Shown here one piece after another: positions 8,424 through 16,880 of a stretch of 64,000 bases of DNA. The stretch covers positions 1 through 64,000 of the forward strand of contig JBNKEI010000111.1 in NCBI GenBank assembly GCA_050288705.1, written 5' to 3'. The position numbers and the translations under genes are program-made. The notes under the pieces are model-generated. The model made no database searches. It worked only from the letters and a program-made list of their open reading frames with translations, and was not told the origin of the DNA. Origin of the DNA: JBNKEI01 sp050288705 (GTDB taxonomy: Bacteria; Myxococcota; Myxococcia; Myxococcales; UBA5297). Position 1 is the stretch's first letter. Every line of letters begins with the position of its first letter.

Positions 8424-8550
8424 GAATACGCATAGACCAAGAAGCTTGAAGCTCTTATAGATAACGGTGCAGTAAGCCAGCCAGCTTTAATATGGCTTCT
8501 AGACTGTGGTATCCATTGTTTGGTGTTGGCTAAAAAGCAATGTACACGGA
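8424..8550. repeat. Direct duplication, copy B (decayed heparinase 3' fragment)
   Basis: A degenerate copy of 6974-7110 with indels and in-frame stops, ending 18 bp before the start of the bi-domain oxidoreductase. It abuts the Usp remnant at 8423/8424. It marks the right-hand edge of the inserted segment. Confidence 0.85.
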
Positions 8551-8568
8551 ATTAATAGGTAACCAAAT

Positions 8569-10722
8569 GTGAAACAAATTGCGCAAAGCTATAAAACCGG
8601 TGAGCTAAAAATAGTGGACGTGCCGTCCCCTAGCGTTCCTCGGGGGGGAATTCTAGTAGAAACTGCGGCTTCGTTAATTTCCGCGGGAACTGAGCGAATG
8701 CTCATTGATTTGGCGCGTAAGAATTTGCTGCAGAAAGCCAAATCTAGGCCTGATTTAGTTACCAAAGTAATAGAAAAAGTAAAAAGAGAAGGGGCCTTGG
8801 CTGCCTTAGAAACTGTACGCAGTAAGTTAGATTCTCCCATACCTCTAGGGTATTCGCTAGCCGGCCGGATCACGGCGGTAGGGCAGGAAACAACCGGCTT
8901 GGCAGTAGGCGATCGGGTGGCTTGCGCGGGAGCTGGCTACGCGAATCACGCCCAAGCAAATGCCGTTCCGCAAAATTTGGCAGTGCCTATTCCTACCAAT
9001 GTTTCCGACGAAGAAGCTGCTTTTGTGACGGTGGGGGCAATCGCGCTGCAAGGCGTACGCCTAGTAAAACCAACATTAGGGGAAGTAGTGGCAGTTATTG
9101 GTTTAGGCTTGTTGGGGCAAATTGCCGCCTCGCTGCTACGTGCCCATGGCTGCGATGTGATAGCCATGGACAAAGATCCCAACAAAGTAAGTCTAGCAAT
9201 TAAGCGTGGTGCGATAAGGGGAGCGACTATTGGAACCGACGATCCGCAGGCGGTAGTCAGAGCAATTTCCCGGGGTCGAGGGGTAGATTCGGTAGTTATT
9301 ACTGCCTCTTCCAGTACCAATGACCCCCTGGTTTTAGCGGGAGATATTGCTCGCGAGCGCGCCAAAATATCCATAGTGGGCTTTATGCCTTTGGAAATTC
9401 CGCGCCAGTCTTATTACGAAAAAGAATTGGAAGTAGTAGTGTCACGCAGTTACGGTCCTGGACGTTATGACCCCGATTATGAAGAACGGGGCATTGATTA
9501 TCCACTAGGTTACGTGCGCTGGACCGAACAACGTAATTTGCAAGCGGTAGTTAATGCTATTGCTTCCCAGCGACTGGATGTCAAAGGGCTAATTACCCAT
9601 CGATTTGATTTTGATAATGTAATGGATGCTTATGCATTAATTACTGGGGAAAAATCCGAACCGCATCTAGGAATAGTACTCACCTATCCCCCAGACATTA
9701 ATAAAGAAAGCGAACTGAATCGGGCGCCAGTAATAGTTCGCCATTCCTCGGGGCTAGGCAAAGTAGGAATAGCGGTAGTAGGAACGGGCTCGTTTGCTAC
9801 CTCGGTATTGTTGCCCAAACTCACTAACATTTCTCGCGCTTGTTTAGTGGCAACCGCGTCTGGTCGCGGACTTTCCGCCAATCATGCGGCTGAGCGGTTT
9901 GGAGCTAAGCGCGTAGCCCAAAGCTTTGAGGAAATTCTGCAAATGGATGATGTTGAGGTGGTGGTTATTGCTACCCGGCATAATACCCATGCGTCTATGG
10001 CCGCCAAAGCATTACGAGCGGGCAAAAGTGTTTTTTTGGAAAAACCAGCAGCCATCAATAATCAGCAATTAGCAGAGCTGCAAACAGCAGTAAAGGAAAC
10101 GCAAGGGCGTATTATGGTAGGTTTCAATCGTCGATTTGCGCCTTTTGCTAAAGCCGTGAAAGAAGCTTTTGCAGCGCGTACCACCGGATTGATAATGCAG
10201 GCCCGTATTAATGCGGGAGCTATTCCCAAAGGTAATTGGATTACTACCAGCGATGAAGGAGGGGGAAGAATTGTTGGGGAAGGATGTCATTTCATCGACC
10301 TGTTTTCATATTGGAGCGGTTCCTTTCCCTATCGAGTTTCGGCGCACTCCATTGGACCAGGGGGAGGGTATAGTCGCGATGATAACATGGCTATTACTCT
10401 TTCCTTTGGTGACGGAAGTGTCGGCTCGCTGATTTATACTTCCATGGGAGACTCTTCCATAGGCAAAGAATGTTACGAGGTGATTAGTGAAGGGCATGTA
10501 GCGCAAATTAATGATTGGCGCAAATTAACTACTATTTCTGGCGGAAAAACTAAAAATAAACTGGCATTGAAAGCCAATAAAGGTCATCAGGAAGAACTAG
10601 AAGCTTTTTTGGATGCCTGCTGGAAACAAAAACCAAGCCCTATTGACTGGGAGTCAATAGAAGCTACTACCCTGGCGACGTTTTATGCGGAGAGGTCGTG
10701 GAGGGAACAGAAATGTTTGTAA
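8569..10722 (+). CDS. Bi-domain oxidoreductase: zinc-type alcohol dehydrogenase fused to Gfo/Idh/MocA
   Basis: A 717-residue fusion. Residues 1-375 are a medium-chain dehydrogenase (GYSLAGRITAVG, VGDRVACAGAGYANH, and the Rossmann motif IGLGLLGQIAASLLRAHG). Residues about 393-717 are a Gfo/Idh/MocA domain (VVGTGSFATSVLLPKL, EKPAAINNQQL, GFNRRFAPF). These fusions are a recurring part of capsule and exopolysaccharide clusters together with heparinase-like proteins and are thought to oxidise or epimerise a nucleotide-linked sugar; the substrate is unknown. The start is GTG at 8569. The stop codon TAA lies inside the left inverted repeat of the mobile element at 10716-10921, so the last two or three codons (FV-like end) may have been created by that insertion. 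Confidence 0.88.
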   Translation: MKQIAQSYKTGELKIVDVPSPSVPRGGILVETAASLISAGTERMLIDLARKNLLQKAKSRPDLVTKVIEKVKREGALAALETVRSKLDSPIPLGYSLAGRITAVGQETTGLAVGDRVACAGAGYANHAQANAVPQNLAVPIPTNVSDEEAAFVTVGAIALQGVRLVKPTLGEVVAVIGLGLLGQIAASLLRAHGCDVIAMDKDPNKVSLAIKRGAIRGATIGTDDPQAVVRAISRGRGVDSVVITASSSTNDPLVLAGDIARERAKISIVGFMPLEIPRQSYYEKELEVVVSRSYGPGRYDPDYEERGIDYPLGYVRWTEQRNLQAVVNAIASQRLDVKGLITHRFDFDNVMDAYALITGEKSEPHLGIVLTYPPDINKESELNRAPVIVRHSSGLGKVGIAVVGTGSFATSVLLPKLTNISRACLVATASGRGLSANHAAERFGAKRVAQSFEEILQMDDVEVVVIATRHNTHASMAAKALRAGKSVFLEKPAAINNQQLAELQTAVKETQGRIMVGFNRRFAPFAKAVKEAFAARTTGLIMQARINAGAIPKGNWITTSDEGGGRIVGEGCHFIDLFSYWSGSFPYRVSAHSIGPGGGYSRDDNMAITLSFGDGSVGSLIYTSMGDSSIGKECYEVISEGHVAQINDWRKLTTISGGKTKNKLALKANKGHQEELEAFLDACWKQKPSPIDWESIEATTLATFYAERSWREQKCL

Positions 10723-10921
10723 CTATTCAGTGACAGCTTGCAACAACCCAGTCGCGCCAATTCTGCCAGTCCCTTTGGGAGAGAGTTAGAGTGAGGGCAA
10801 AATGAGTCACAAATCCAGTCTAGACTCGCAAACCCTCACCCTAACCCTCTCCCAGGGGGAGAGGGAATGTTTGCAAGCTCCCATCTTTCTCGGGGGAGAA
10901 GGGTCGCTGAATAGTTACAAA
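10716..10921. mobile_element. 206-bp MITE-like element with 19-bp terminal inverted repeats and two REP-like units
   Basis: The left end TTTGTAACTATTCAGTGAC (10716-10734) and right end GTCGCTGAATAGTTACAAA (10903-10921) are inverted repeats with one mismatch. Inside are two units of the GGGAGAG/TTAGGGTGAGGG family in opposite orientation, with a central palindrome AGTCTAGACT. The element contains no ORF of note. It fills the gap between the bi-domain oxidoreductase and the CapK-like gene, and the oxidoreductase stop codon is within the left terminus. A related, inverted copy is at 2910-3102. Confidence 0.8.
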
Positions 10922-10943
10922 TGAGCCGAACGGGAATAACTGA

Positions 10944-12332
10944 ATGGATTGCGAACGCCTATATCAGCATTTACCGCTAGCGCTCCAGAATATTGCGGTT
11001 TCTGTGGAAGGGTGGCGGATTGCTCGTCTGCGGTATAATAGCTATTTTAAAAAGCAGCTTTCGCAAGCATTAGCGCGAGAAAAATATAATTCACAGCGAA
11101 TGGAAGAGTATCGCCGTACTCGGCTACGGGAATTTATTCGCCATGCCGCAACCCAAGTACCCTATTATCGCCAGCTTTTTCGGGAATTAAAAATTTGTGC
11201 CAATGACATAGTTACACTCGACGATTTGAAAAAATTGCCTATTTTAACTAAAGCTAAAGTGCGCTCTAATCCTGCGCAATTCGTTCCCGACAATATCTCT
11301 TCATTAACGCCTATGCGCGCCCATACTAGTGGCACAACCGGGGCAGGACTGAAATTCTTTGTTACCCGGAAAGCCCACCGTGAGCAATGGGCAACTTGGT
11401 GGCGCTACCGTAAAGCCCACGGAATTGGGTTGAAAGAATGGTGTGCCTATTTTGGGGGAAGAGCAATAGTTCCAATCGGACAACCAGCGCCTCCCTATTG
11501 GCGAGTAAATTATCCAGGACGGCAGGTCTTATTCAGCGGCTATCATTTAGGACCAGCCACCGCATTGAGCTATATTCAGCATTTGCAAAAATTATCTTTG
11601 CGGTGGATTCATGGGTATCCCTCTTTGCTTTCTCTACTGGCTTTTTACATTCTTCAATGGAATATTAAAATTACTAAAATCAAATGGGTGACAATCGGGG
11701 CAGAAAGCTTGCTTCCACATCAAGCAGAAACCATTTTTCGAGCATTTGGAGTTACTCCAATTCAGCACTATGGAATGGCCGAGGGAGTGTCCAATATTTC
11801 TGAATGCCCTGGAAACCAGCTCCATGTAGATGAAGATTTCTCCATTGTCGAGTTTGTTCTCTTTCAAAACAATGTCTATAGTATTATTGGAACCAATTAC
11901 TTAAACCCTGCCTTTCCTCTAATTCGTTACGACACTGGCGATACGGCTATATTAGGCGAAAATACTTGTTCCTGTGGTCGCCAGGGAAGAATAATAAGAT
12001 CTATTGATGGCCGGGTAGAAGATTACCTAGTAGCTAAAGATGGTAGCTTATTGGGTCGTATGGACCACCTTTTTAAAAACCTAACGCACATTCAGGAAGC
12101 ACAAATCGTTCAAAACAAACCAGGTCGGGCTATATTGCGAATTGTTAGAGCGCCCAAATATTCGCCGCAAGATGAAAAAGAATTGCGGGCTTCGATAACG
12201 AAATATGTGGGAGATAAAATTGAGATAGCTATTCAATACGTAGAGCAAATTGAGAAAACCGCCATCGGAAAATTGCGGTTGGTAGTTTCCACCACTAGTA
12301 AACGAGCTAGCTGCCAGAATGAAGCCCGATAA
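10944..12332 (+). CDS. CapK/PaaK-like AMP-binding protein (phenylacetate-CoA ligase family)
   Basis: A 462-residue member of the CapK branch of the ANL superfamily, which adenylates carboxylates. Seen: HTSGTTGAGLKFFVT (P-loop-like phosphate binding), HYGMAEGVSN (adenine site), IRYDTGDTAIL and a C-terminal lid with KTAIGKLRL containing the conserved Lys. In polysaccharide clusters such proteins probably activate an acyl or amino-acyl group for attachment to a sugar; the actual substrate is unknown. The C-terminal GRQGRIIRSIDGRVEDYL block is typical. It overlaps the next glycosyltransferase by 14 bp. The start ATG 10944 follows closely after the mobile element, so the upstream element may carry its ribosome-binding region. 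Confidence 0.85.
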   Translation: MDCERLYQHLPLALQNIAVSVEGWRIARLRYNSYFKKQLSQALAREKYNSQRMEEYRRTRLREFIRHAATQVPYYRQLFRELKICANDIVTLDDLKKLPILTKAKVRSNPAQFVPDNISSLTPMRAHTSGTTGAGLKFFVTRKAHREQWATWWRYRKAHGIGLKEWCAYFGGRAIVPIGQPAPPYWRVNYPGRQVLFSGYHLGPATALSYIQHLQKLSLRWIHGYPSLLSLLAFYILQWNIKITKIKWVTIGAESLLPHQAETIFRAFGVTPIQHYGMAEGVSNISECPGNQLHVDEDFSIVEFVLFQNNVYSIIGTNYLNPAFPLIRYDTGDTAILGENTCSCGRQGRIIRSIDGRVEDYLVAKDGSLLGRMDHLFKNLTHIQEAQIVQNKPGRAILRIVRAPKYSPQDEKELRASITKYVGDKIEIAIQYVEQIEKTAIGKLRLVVSTTSKRASCQNEAR

Positions 12333-13455
12333 GCAAGGTCTGAAAATAGCTCATATTCTTCCGGTAAATGCCAAGCTTGGCGCCGGCATATGGAATCCCA
12401 CTATTTCTATAGCCCAAGAACAAGTAAAACTGGGACATCGGGTTTTTATTGTTACGTCGATAATAAATAAATCAGTTACCGTGCCGGGAATAGAGTGCAG
12501 CTTCTGGTCAAACGTTGGAGAAATATTTTCACTTTTAGAACAAATACGTCCGGATATTGTTCATCTGCATAGTTTGTGGACGCTTCCTTGTTTAGTTGCT
12601 TGTCTATTTTGTTGGAGAGATAAAAGACCCTATTTTTTAAGTCCCCATGGAATGTTAATGCCCGCGGCAATGGGGCGCAAACAATGGAAGAAAATTCCCT
12701 ACTGGAATCTAATAGAAAAGCATTTGGTAGCTAATTGCCAAACGGTTTTTGTAGCAAGCGAAATAGAGGCCAAAGAGGTTAGCAAAATCTTTCCCAAGCT
12801 TGCTATCCAAGTTGCCCCCTTTGGTGCGCCAGAGCCAGAAGAAGGCAATGTGGGTTTGCCTCATGTTCTTGCGGGATTGGAAGGATACATACTGTATTTA
12901 GGAAGAATACATCCCATCAAAAACTTGGAAGCTCTAGTTGAGACATCTGGCGACTTGCCCGACCGGTGGGCCCTAGTTATGGCGGGAAATGCGGGTATCC
13001 CGGAGTATTTCCATAAGCTGGAAAAAATTGATAATTGGGCGAAAAAAGTTATTTATCTGGGTGATGTGCGCGGGACTTTGAAATGGTCGCTAATAAAAAA
13101 AGCGCAAGTTTTAGTTTTGCCGTCGCATTCGGAAAATTTTGGAAACGTAGTGCTGGAAGCTTTGTCGGTAGGTACTCCGGTAATTGCATCCAAGGGTACT
13201 CCCTGGAGTATTCTGGAGTTGAAGAATGCCGGGCTATGGATCGATTGCAATTCGGTAATATTAAGAGAGGCATTATACTCGGTGTTTGCAGAACCGGAAA
13301 TCTGGGAAACTCGCCGAAAAAACGCTCTAAATGTAGCACAAAAATTTTCGTGGAGATCGGTCGCCAAAACCTTGTGTGACTGCTATAGAGTATATTCCCT
13401 CTCCCCTTGGGAGAGGGTTAGGGTGAGGGGGGAAGTCAATGACAGTCACTATTGA
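12319..13455 (+). CDS. GT4 glycosyltransferase with repeat-derived C-terminal tail
   Basis: A 378-residue GT-B fold transferase. N-terminal part: HILPVNAKLGAGIWNPT and VHLHSLWTLPCL; C-terminal part: YLGRIHPIKNLEALV, VLPSHSENFGNVVLEALSVGTPVI with the E-x7-E region, and KFSWRSVAKTLCDCY, where the family normally ends. The final about 20 residues (YSLSPWERVRVRGEVNDSHY) are read through a REP-like repeat, so the native stop has been lost to the insertion and a new tail gained. The stop lies 17 bp inside the following DUF559 gene. Donor and acceptor sugars unknown; cytoplasmic role in assembling the repeat unit is inferred from context. Confidence 0.86.
   Translation: MKPDKQGLKIAHILPVNAKLGAGIWNPTISIAQEQVKLGHRVFIVTSIINKSVTVPGIECSFWSNVGEIFSLLEQIRPDIVHLHSLWTLPCLVACLFCWRDKRPYFLSPHGMLMPAAMGRKQWKKIPYWNLIEKHLVANCQTVFVASEIEAKEVSKIFPKLAIQVAPFGAPEPEEGNVGLPHVLAGLEGYILYLGRIHPIKNLEALVETSGDLPDRWALVMAGNAGIPEYFHKLEKIDNWAKKVIYLGDVRGTLKWSLIKKAQVLVLPSHSENFGNVVLEALSVGTPVIASKGTPWSILELKNAGLWIDCNSVILREALYSVFAEPEIWETRRKNALNVAQKFSWRSVAKTLCDCYRVYSLSPWERVRVRGEVNDSHY
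13394..13432. repeat. REP-like unit at the glycosyltransferase/DUF559 junction
   Basis: Palindromic CCCTCTCCCCTTGGGAGAGG followed by GTTAGGGTGAGGGGGG. It encodes the tail of the upstream glycosyltransferase, and its purine-rich end (GAGGGGGGAAG) serves as the ribosome-binding site of the DUF559 gene starting at 13439. Confidence 0.85.
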
Positions 13456-13894
13456 GCGCTGTCGTCAGTTACGTCTTAACGCTACGTACGCCGAAAAACG
13501 GCTTTGGTTCATACTGCGCAAGCAACAACTTGGGGGCTTCAAGTTTCGGAGGCAACACCCACTTGGTCCGTATATCCTCGATTTTTTCTGCCCGCAAAAG
13601 AGACTCGCCATCGAAGTAGATGGGGATTCGCATTTTTTGTTAGACGGTCCTCGCAAAGATGCTTTGCGAACAACATATCTTAGGCAGGCTGGAATTCAGG
13701 TGATCCGATTTACTAACGCAGATGTTTTGCGGCATCCTGAACTTATCAAGCAAGTTCTATGGAAAATACTTATGGACCCTCACCCTAACCCTCTCCCAGA
13801 GGGAGAGGGTAATTCAAAGGTATCCACTGTCCAGAATACAAAAGGGGAGACATTCCAAGATATTCCCTCTCCCTTTGGGAGAGGGTTAGGGTGA
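13439..13894 (+). CDS. DUF559 (Vsr/PD-(D/E)XK-like) endonuclease-domain protein with repeat-encoded tail
   Basis: Residues 5-112 form a DUF559 domain, a small nuclease fold related to the very-short-patch-repair endonuclease. Seen: AEKRLWFILRKQQLGGFKFRRQ, then D48 in ILDFF and E59-V-D61 in AIEVDG, the likely PD-(D/E)XK metal ligands, and GIQVIRFTNADVL. Residues from about 113 on (DPHPNPLPEGEG ... IPSPFGRGLG) are translations of two further repeat units and are not part of the fold. Bordered by one repeat unit upstream and an inverted pair downstream, it interrupts a run of glycan genes to which it has no obvious metabolic link. It looks like a passenger or partner of the repeats. Biochemical role unknown. 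Confidence 0.8.
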   Translation: MTVTIERCRQLRLNATYAEKRLWFILRKQQLGGFKFRRQHPLGPYILDFFCPQKRLAIEVDGDSHFLLDGPRKDALRTTYLRQAGIQVIRFTNADVLRHPELIKQVLWKILMDPHPNPLPEGEGNSKVSTVQNTKGETFQDIPSPFGRGLG

Positions 13895-13897
13895 GGG
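13776..13897. repeat. Inverted pair of REP-like units (BIME-like) downstream of DUF559
   Basis: CCCTCACCCTAACCCTCTCC at the left and GGAGAGGGTTAGGGTGAGGG at the right are inverted copies separated by about 80 bp of unrelated sequence; each unit also has its own inner palindrome (CCCTCTCCCTTTGGGAGAGG). The left unit encodes HPNPLPEGEG at the end of DUF559, and the right one spans its stop and the proposed GTG start of the next gene. Confidence 0.85.
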
Positions 13898-14760
13898 CGC
13901 TACGCTACCAGGTAAAATGGACCATCGATTCTGGTGACGGTGTAAAAAACACCCTACATATTTCCCAACCCTCGCCAACATTAATTACAGGTAACGAATG
14001 GTATCAAATCTTTCGAAAACGCGCCTTGGCTTCAATGGGGAAAACTTGGTTTCCCGTGTACCGAATGGCCGATGGTGAATTTTCATTTTGTGTAGGCTGG
14101 CGTCCGTCTTATGGCTATTCAATTCGCTCAATAGCTAGGAGAATAGCCTGGAAGTTTGGTTTATATAATGCAGCAGAACATGCTACTTGCTGGAATGAGA
14201 AATATACAACGAGCGAACGTGCGGCGCTCATGCCTAAATACATAGCCGACTTGAGAAGAATTTCCCAACAGGGATGCCTGGCTATGTTTTTAGGAAAATG
14301 CGAAAATACCAATTTTGACCAATACAAAAATGAGTTATGTTCTTGGCTAGATAATAATCAAGTCGAATTGACCACCAACAATTACTTGCCATTCTTTTTT
14401 GTTCTGCATTTTTTAACTTCTCAGGGATGGCAAGAAATTTATTCTGGTCGGCGAATTTTAGTAGTTACCTCAATAGAAAAACAACGTCAGCAAGCAATTC
14501 GTCTTAGATTGGAAGGGTGGGGGGCTAAATCAGTTCAATTTTTAACCATTTCTCCCCATAGAGCTTTGTTCGAAATAATCAATGTTGCTGATATAGGCGA
14601 GGTAGATATTGCCCTAGTTGGGGCAGGCATTGGCTCGGCAAATATTTTGTGTCAACTTGAACCCTTGCAAACCCTTTGTCTGGATGTAGGAGCGTACATT
14701 AATGCCTTGGAAAATCCGAAATTTCTACCACACGGTACGTTTGTGGTTCCGGAGGCATAA
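13891..14760 (+). CDS. GT-D-fold glycosyltransferase-like protein
   Basis: A protein of up to 289 residues resembling the GT-D glycosyltransferase domain (PF08759-type). It has VYRMADGEFSFCVG near residue 56, where the family has R-x-G/A-D-G-E with a DxE metal motif, and GCLAMFLGKCEN, ILVVTSIEKQ and IALVGAGIGSANILCQL in the positions of the later core strands. Context supports transfer of a sugar within the cluster. The start is uncertain: GTG 13891 lies within a repeat unit and the first 25 or so residues (MRALRYQVKWTIDSG) look like insertion-altered sequence; the original start may be lost. It overlaps the DUF559 stop by 4 bp. An alternative view is an uncharacterised glycan protein of the same fold. 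Confidence 0.6.
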   Translation: MRALRYQVKWTIDSGDGVKNTLHISQPSPTLITGNEWYQIFRKRALASMGKTWFPVYRMADGEFSFCVGWRPSYGYSIRSIARRIAWKFGLYNAAEHATCWNEKYTTSERAALMPKYIADLRRISQQGCLAMFLGKCENTNFDQYKNELCSWLDNNQVELTTNNYLPFFFVLHFLTSQGWQEIYSGRRILVVTSIEKQRQQAIRLRLEGWGAKSVQFLTISPHRALFEIINVADIGEVDIALVGAGIGSANILCQLEPLQTLCLDVGAYINALENPKFLPHGTFVVPEA

Positions 14761-14774
14761 GAAAACTAGCCCAG

Positions 14775-15953
14775 GTGCAGGTCATGAAGACTTTCTCGGT
14801 TGTTCACAACATACCAAGCCCCTACCGCCTTCATCTGTTTCGAATGCTAAATGTGGAGCTGAAGGAGAGGGGGCTGAATCTGCATGTACATTTTATGGCT
14901 TCTGGTTACCAAGAAAGGCCTCATTGGTGTTCCACTTCTTCCATCTGCTGCTCCCCAGATTCTGTGGCAAAATATGGTTTTTCACATTCATTCTGGCACG
15001 ATCGAGGATGGGAATTTGGTCCCCACCACTTGCACTATAATCCCGAACTTATCGCTCATTTAATAAGCAATCCGGTAGATTATTTGCTAGTAGGTGGGCC
15101 TTGGGCAACCATAACCGCAATGGCAATTTCCTTAAAGCCCAGAGCAAGACGCTCCATTGCCTGGCTAGAAGCCAACACCAAAACTCCTGGACGCATAAAT
15201 GGAATAGCAGGGGCGTTCAAAAGAAAAACACTTTCTAAATATGACTATATTGCAGTGCCTGGGCAAGAAGGCATTGCTCATGCGCAGCTAATTTTTGGCA
15301 CAGGAAAACCTCCTCCTTTGGTTTTATTGCCCAACTTAGTTGACGAGAAAGAATTTCGGAAGAACAACTATAGGCAAGAGTCACGGACGCAAATTTGTAA
15401 AAAGTATGATCTTCCAGAAAATCGAAAAATAGCTTTATGGAACGCCAGATTAATTGCCTCAAAAGGCATTTGCGAATTTCTTAGCAAAATTTCAGTAGGT
15501 ATGCTGGCTGGCTGGAATATTATAATTTTGGGCGATGGTCCAGAAAAAAACAAGATACTTAAAACCATTCATAAAAATCGGCTGCAAGATCATGTTTTTG
15601 TTTTTGGATATGTTAGCTACGACAAAATGCCCGAAATTTATAATGCTGCTGATTTTTTGATATTGGCATCTTTGCGCGATCCTAATCCGCTTTCGGTGAT
15701 TGAAGCCATGCATTGCGGACTTCCGCTATTGGTATCTAACCGAATTGGAAATTTTTCCGAGGCGTTGGAGGAAGGAGAAAACGGGTGGTGTTTCGATCCT
15801 TTTGACCAGCGGTCAGTCGTGGTCGCTGTAAAAAAGGCGTTCAGTGCTTCTCGCCAAGAACTGGGAAAAATGGGCGAGAAATCTCGGAAAATTGCCTCCC
15901 GCCACTGGTCCAGTAACGAAGCCATTAACCGTTTTCTCGATAGTGTTTTATAG
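14775..15953 (+). CDS. GT4 glycosyltransferase
   Basis: A 392-residue GT-B transferase that closes the plus-strand glycan run. The start region (TFSVVHNIPSPYRLHLFRML) matches the group of transferases that begin with a PSPYR loop. The C-terminal nucleotide-sugar domain has IALWNARLIASKG, ILGDGPEKNKILK, YDKMPEIYNAADFLILAS and NPLSVIEAMHCGLPLLVS with the E-x7-E-like pattern. Start GTG 14775, with ATG 14784 as an alternative; neither has a strong Shine-Dalgarno, though AGG motifs lie close by. Spacing of 14 bp from the GT-D-like gene indicates co-transcription. Substrates unknown. Confidence 0.84.
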   Translation: MQVMKTFSVVHNIPSPYRLHLFRMLNVELKERGLNLHVHFMASGYQERPHWCSTSSICCSPDSVAKYGFSHSFWHDRGWEFGPHHLHYNPELIAHLISNPVDYLLVGGPWATITAMAISLKPRARRSIAWLEANTKTPGRINGIAGAFKRKTLSKYDYIAVPGQEGIAHAQLIFGTGKPPPLVLLPNLVDEKEFRKNNYRQESRTQICKKYDLPENRKIALWNARLIASKGICEFLSKISVGMLAGWNIIILGDGPEKNKILKTIHKNRLQDHVFVFGYVSYDKMPEIYNAADFLILASLRDPNPLSVIEAMHCGLPLLVSNRIGNFSEALEEGENGWCFDPFDQRSVVVAVKKAFSASRQELGKMGEKSRKIASRHWSSNEAINRFLDSVL

Positions 15954-16049
15954 AGGATAGTGTGCTCTCGACCCGGACCTCATAGCTTTCGCGATAATTC
16001 ACCGTAATGTAAGCATATGCTTTAGCCAGGTGGGACTACGTGGATAAAA

Positions 16050-16068
16050 GTGCTGAGTAGTTACGAAA
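16050..16068. repeat. Solo terminus resembling the MITE-like element end
   Basis: GTGCTGAGTAGTTACGAAA resembles the 10903-10921 terminus (GTCGCTGAATAGTTACAAA). No palindromic REP unit accompanies it in the 122-bp gap 15954-16075, so it may be a decayed relic or chance. Confidence 0.35.
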
Positions 16069-16075
16069 TATTAAT

Positions 16076-16762
16076 TCAACTCGCCAACATATACCCCTTG
16101 CCACGCTTAGTAAGAAGAATCTTGGGATCTACACCGTTATCACCTAGCATTCTACGCAAGCGGGAAACAAATATGTCTACTGTTCGAGTTATGGTTTCTT
16201 GAGAATAGCCCCATACTTCCACCAAAAGCTCTTTGCGAGAAACCCAGTTTCCTTTTTTTTTCCATAAATGCAGAAGAAGAGCCAACTCTAATTCGGTAAG
16301 TAGGTGAGTGGCTTCGAACAAACAAAGAGTGGATTGCTCGGGGGAAAGAACTGCCTTGCCAATTTGAATCTGGGTAGGCATGCTCTGGTGATACCAAGAG
16401 CTTCGTCGAAGTATTCCGCGTATACGCAGTACTAATTCCTGAAGATGAAAGGGCTTAGTTACATAATCATCAGCGCCTATACTTAGCCCACTAATGCGAT
16501 CTTCGTCGCTAGCGCGGGCAGTCAAAATCAGAACCGGAAGACGGTTATCAACTCGCTTAATGTCTTGGAGAAGCTCTAGTCCATCACCGTCGGGAAGCAT
16601 GCGATCAAGAATAACTAAACAAAAAGAGATTTTGTTCATTACCTCTCGGGCTTGATGCGCAGTTTCTGTCCAAAAGACTTCGTAGCCTTCCAGCTCAAAA
16701 TTCAATTTAAGGCCGTGAGCTAAAGTAGTTTCGTCTTCCACTAGTAGAATTCGCTTGGTCAT
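16076..16762 (-). CDS. OmpR/PhoB-family response regulator
   Basis: A 228-residue two-domain regulator. Residues 1-120 form a receiver: ILLVEDE acidic pocket, phosphoacceptor Asp in VILDRMLPDGDGL, conserved Thr in LTARA and Lys in VTKPF. Residues about 130-228 form a winged-helix DNA-binding domain with LTELELALLLHL and TRTVDIFVSRLRRML, ending TKRGKGYML. No histidine kinase gene is adjacent, so it is an orphan in this window; its partner and targets are unknown. It is convergent with the glycan operon and divergent from rnhB, and could control either, which is only positional inference. Confidence 0.9.
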   Translation of the reverse strand: MTKRILLVEDETTLAHGLKLNFELEGYEVFWTETAHQAREVMNKISFCLVILDRMLPDGDGLELLQDIKRVDNRLPVLILTARASDEDRISGLSIGADDYVTKPFHLQELVLRIRGILRRSSWYHQSMPTQIQIGKAVLSPEQSTLCLFEATHLLTELELALLLHLWKKKGNWVSRKELLVEVWGYSQETITRTVDIFVSRLRRMLGDNGVDPKILLTKRGKGYMLAS

Positions 16763-16880
16763 AGTAAGGGTGGTCTATTCTTATTCTACTGGCAGGGCAA
16801 GTCTGAACATTTGCTAATAGAGTGTAGTTTTCGCTAGTTGCTAACCAGCCTTTGCAGTAGAAATCGTTTATGGTTGGGGT

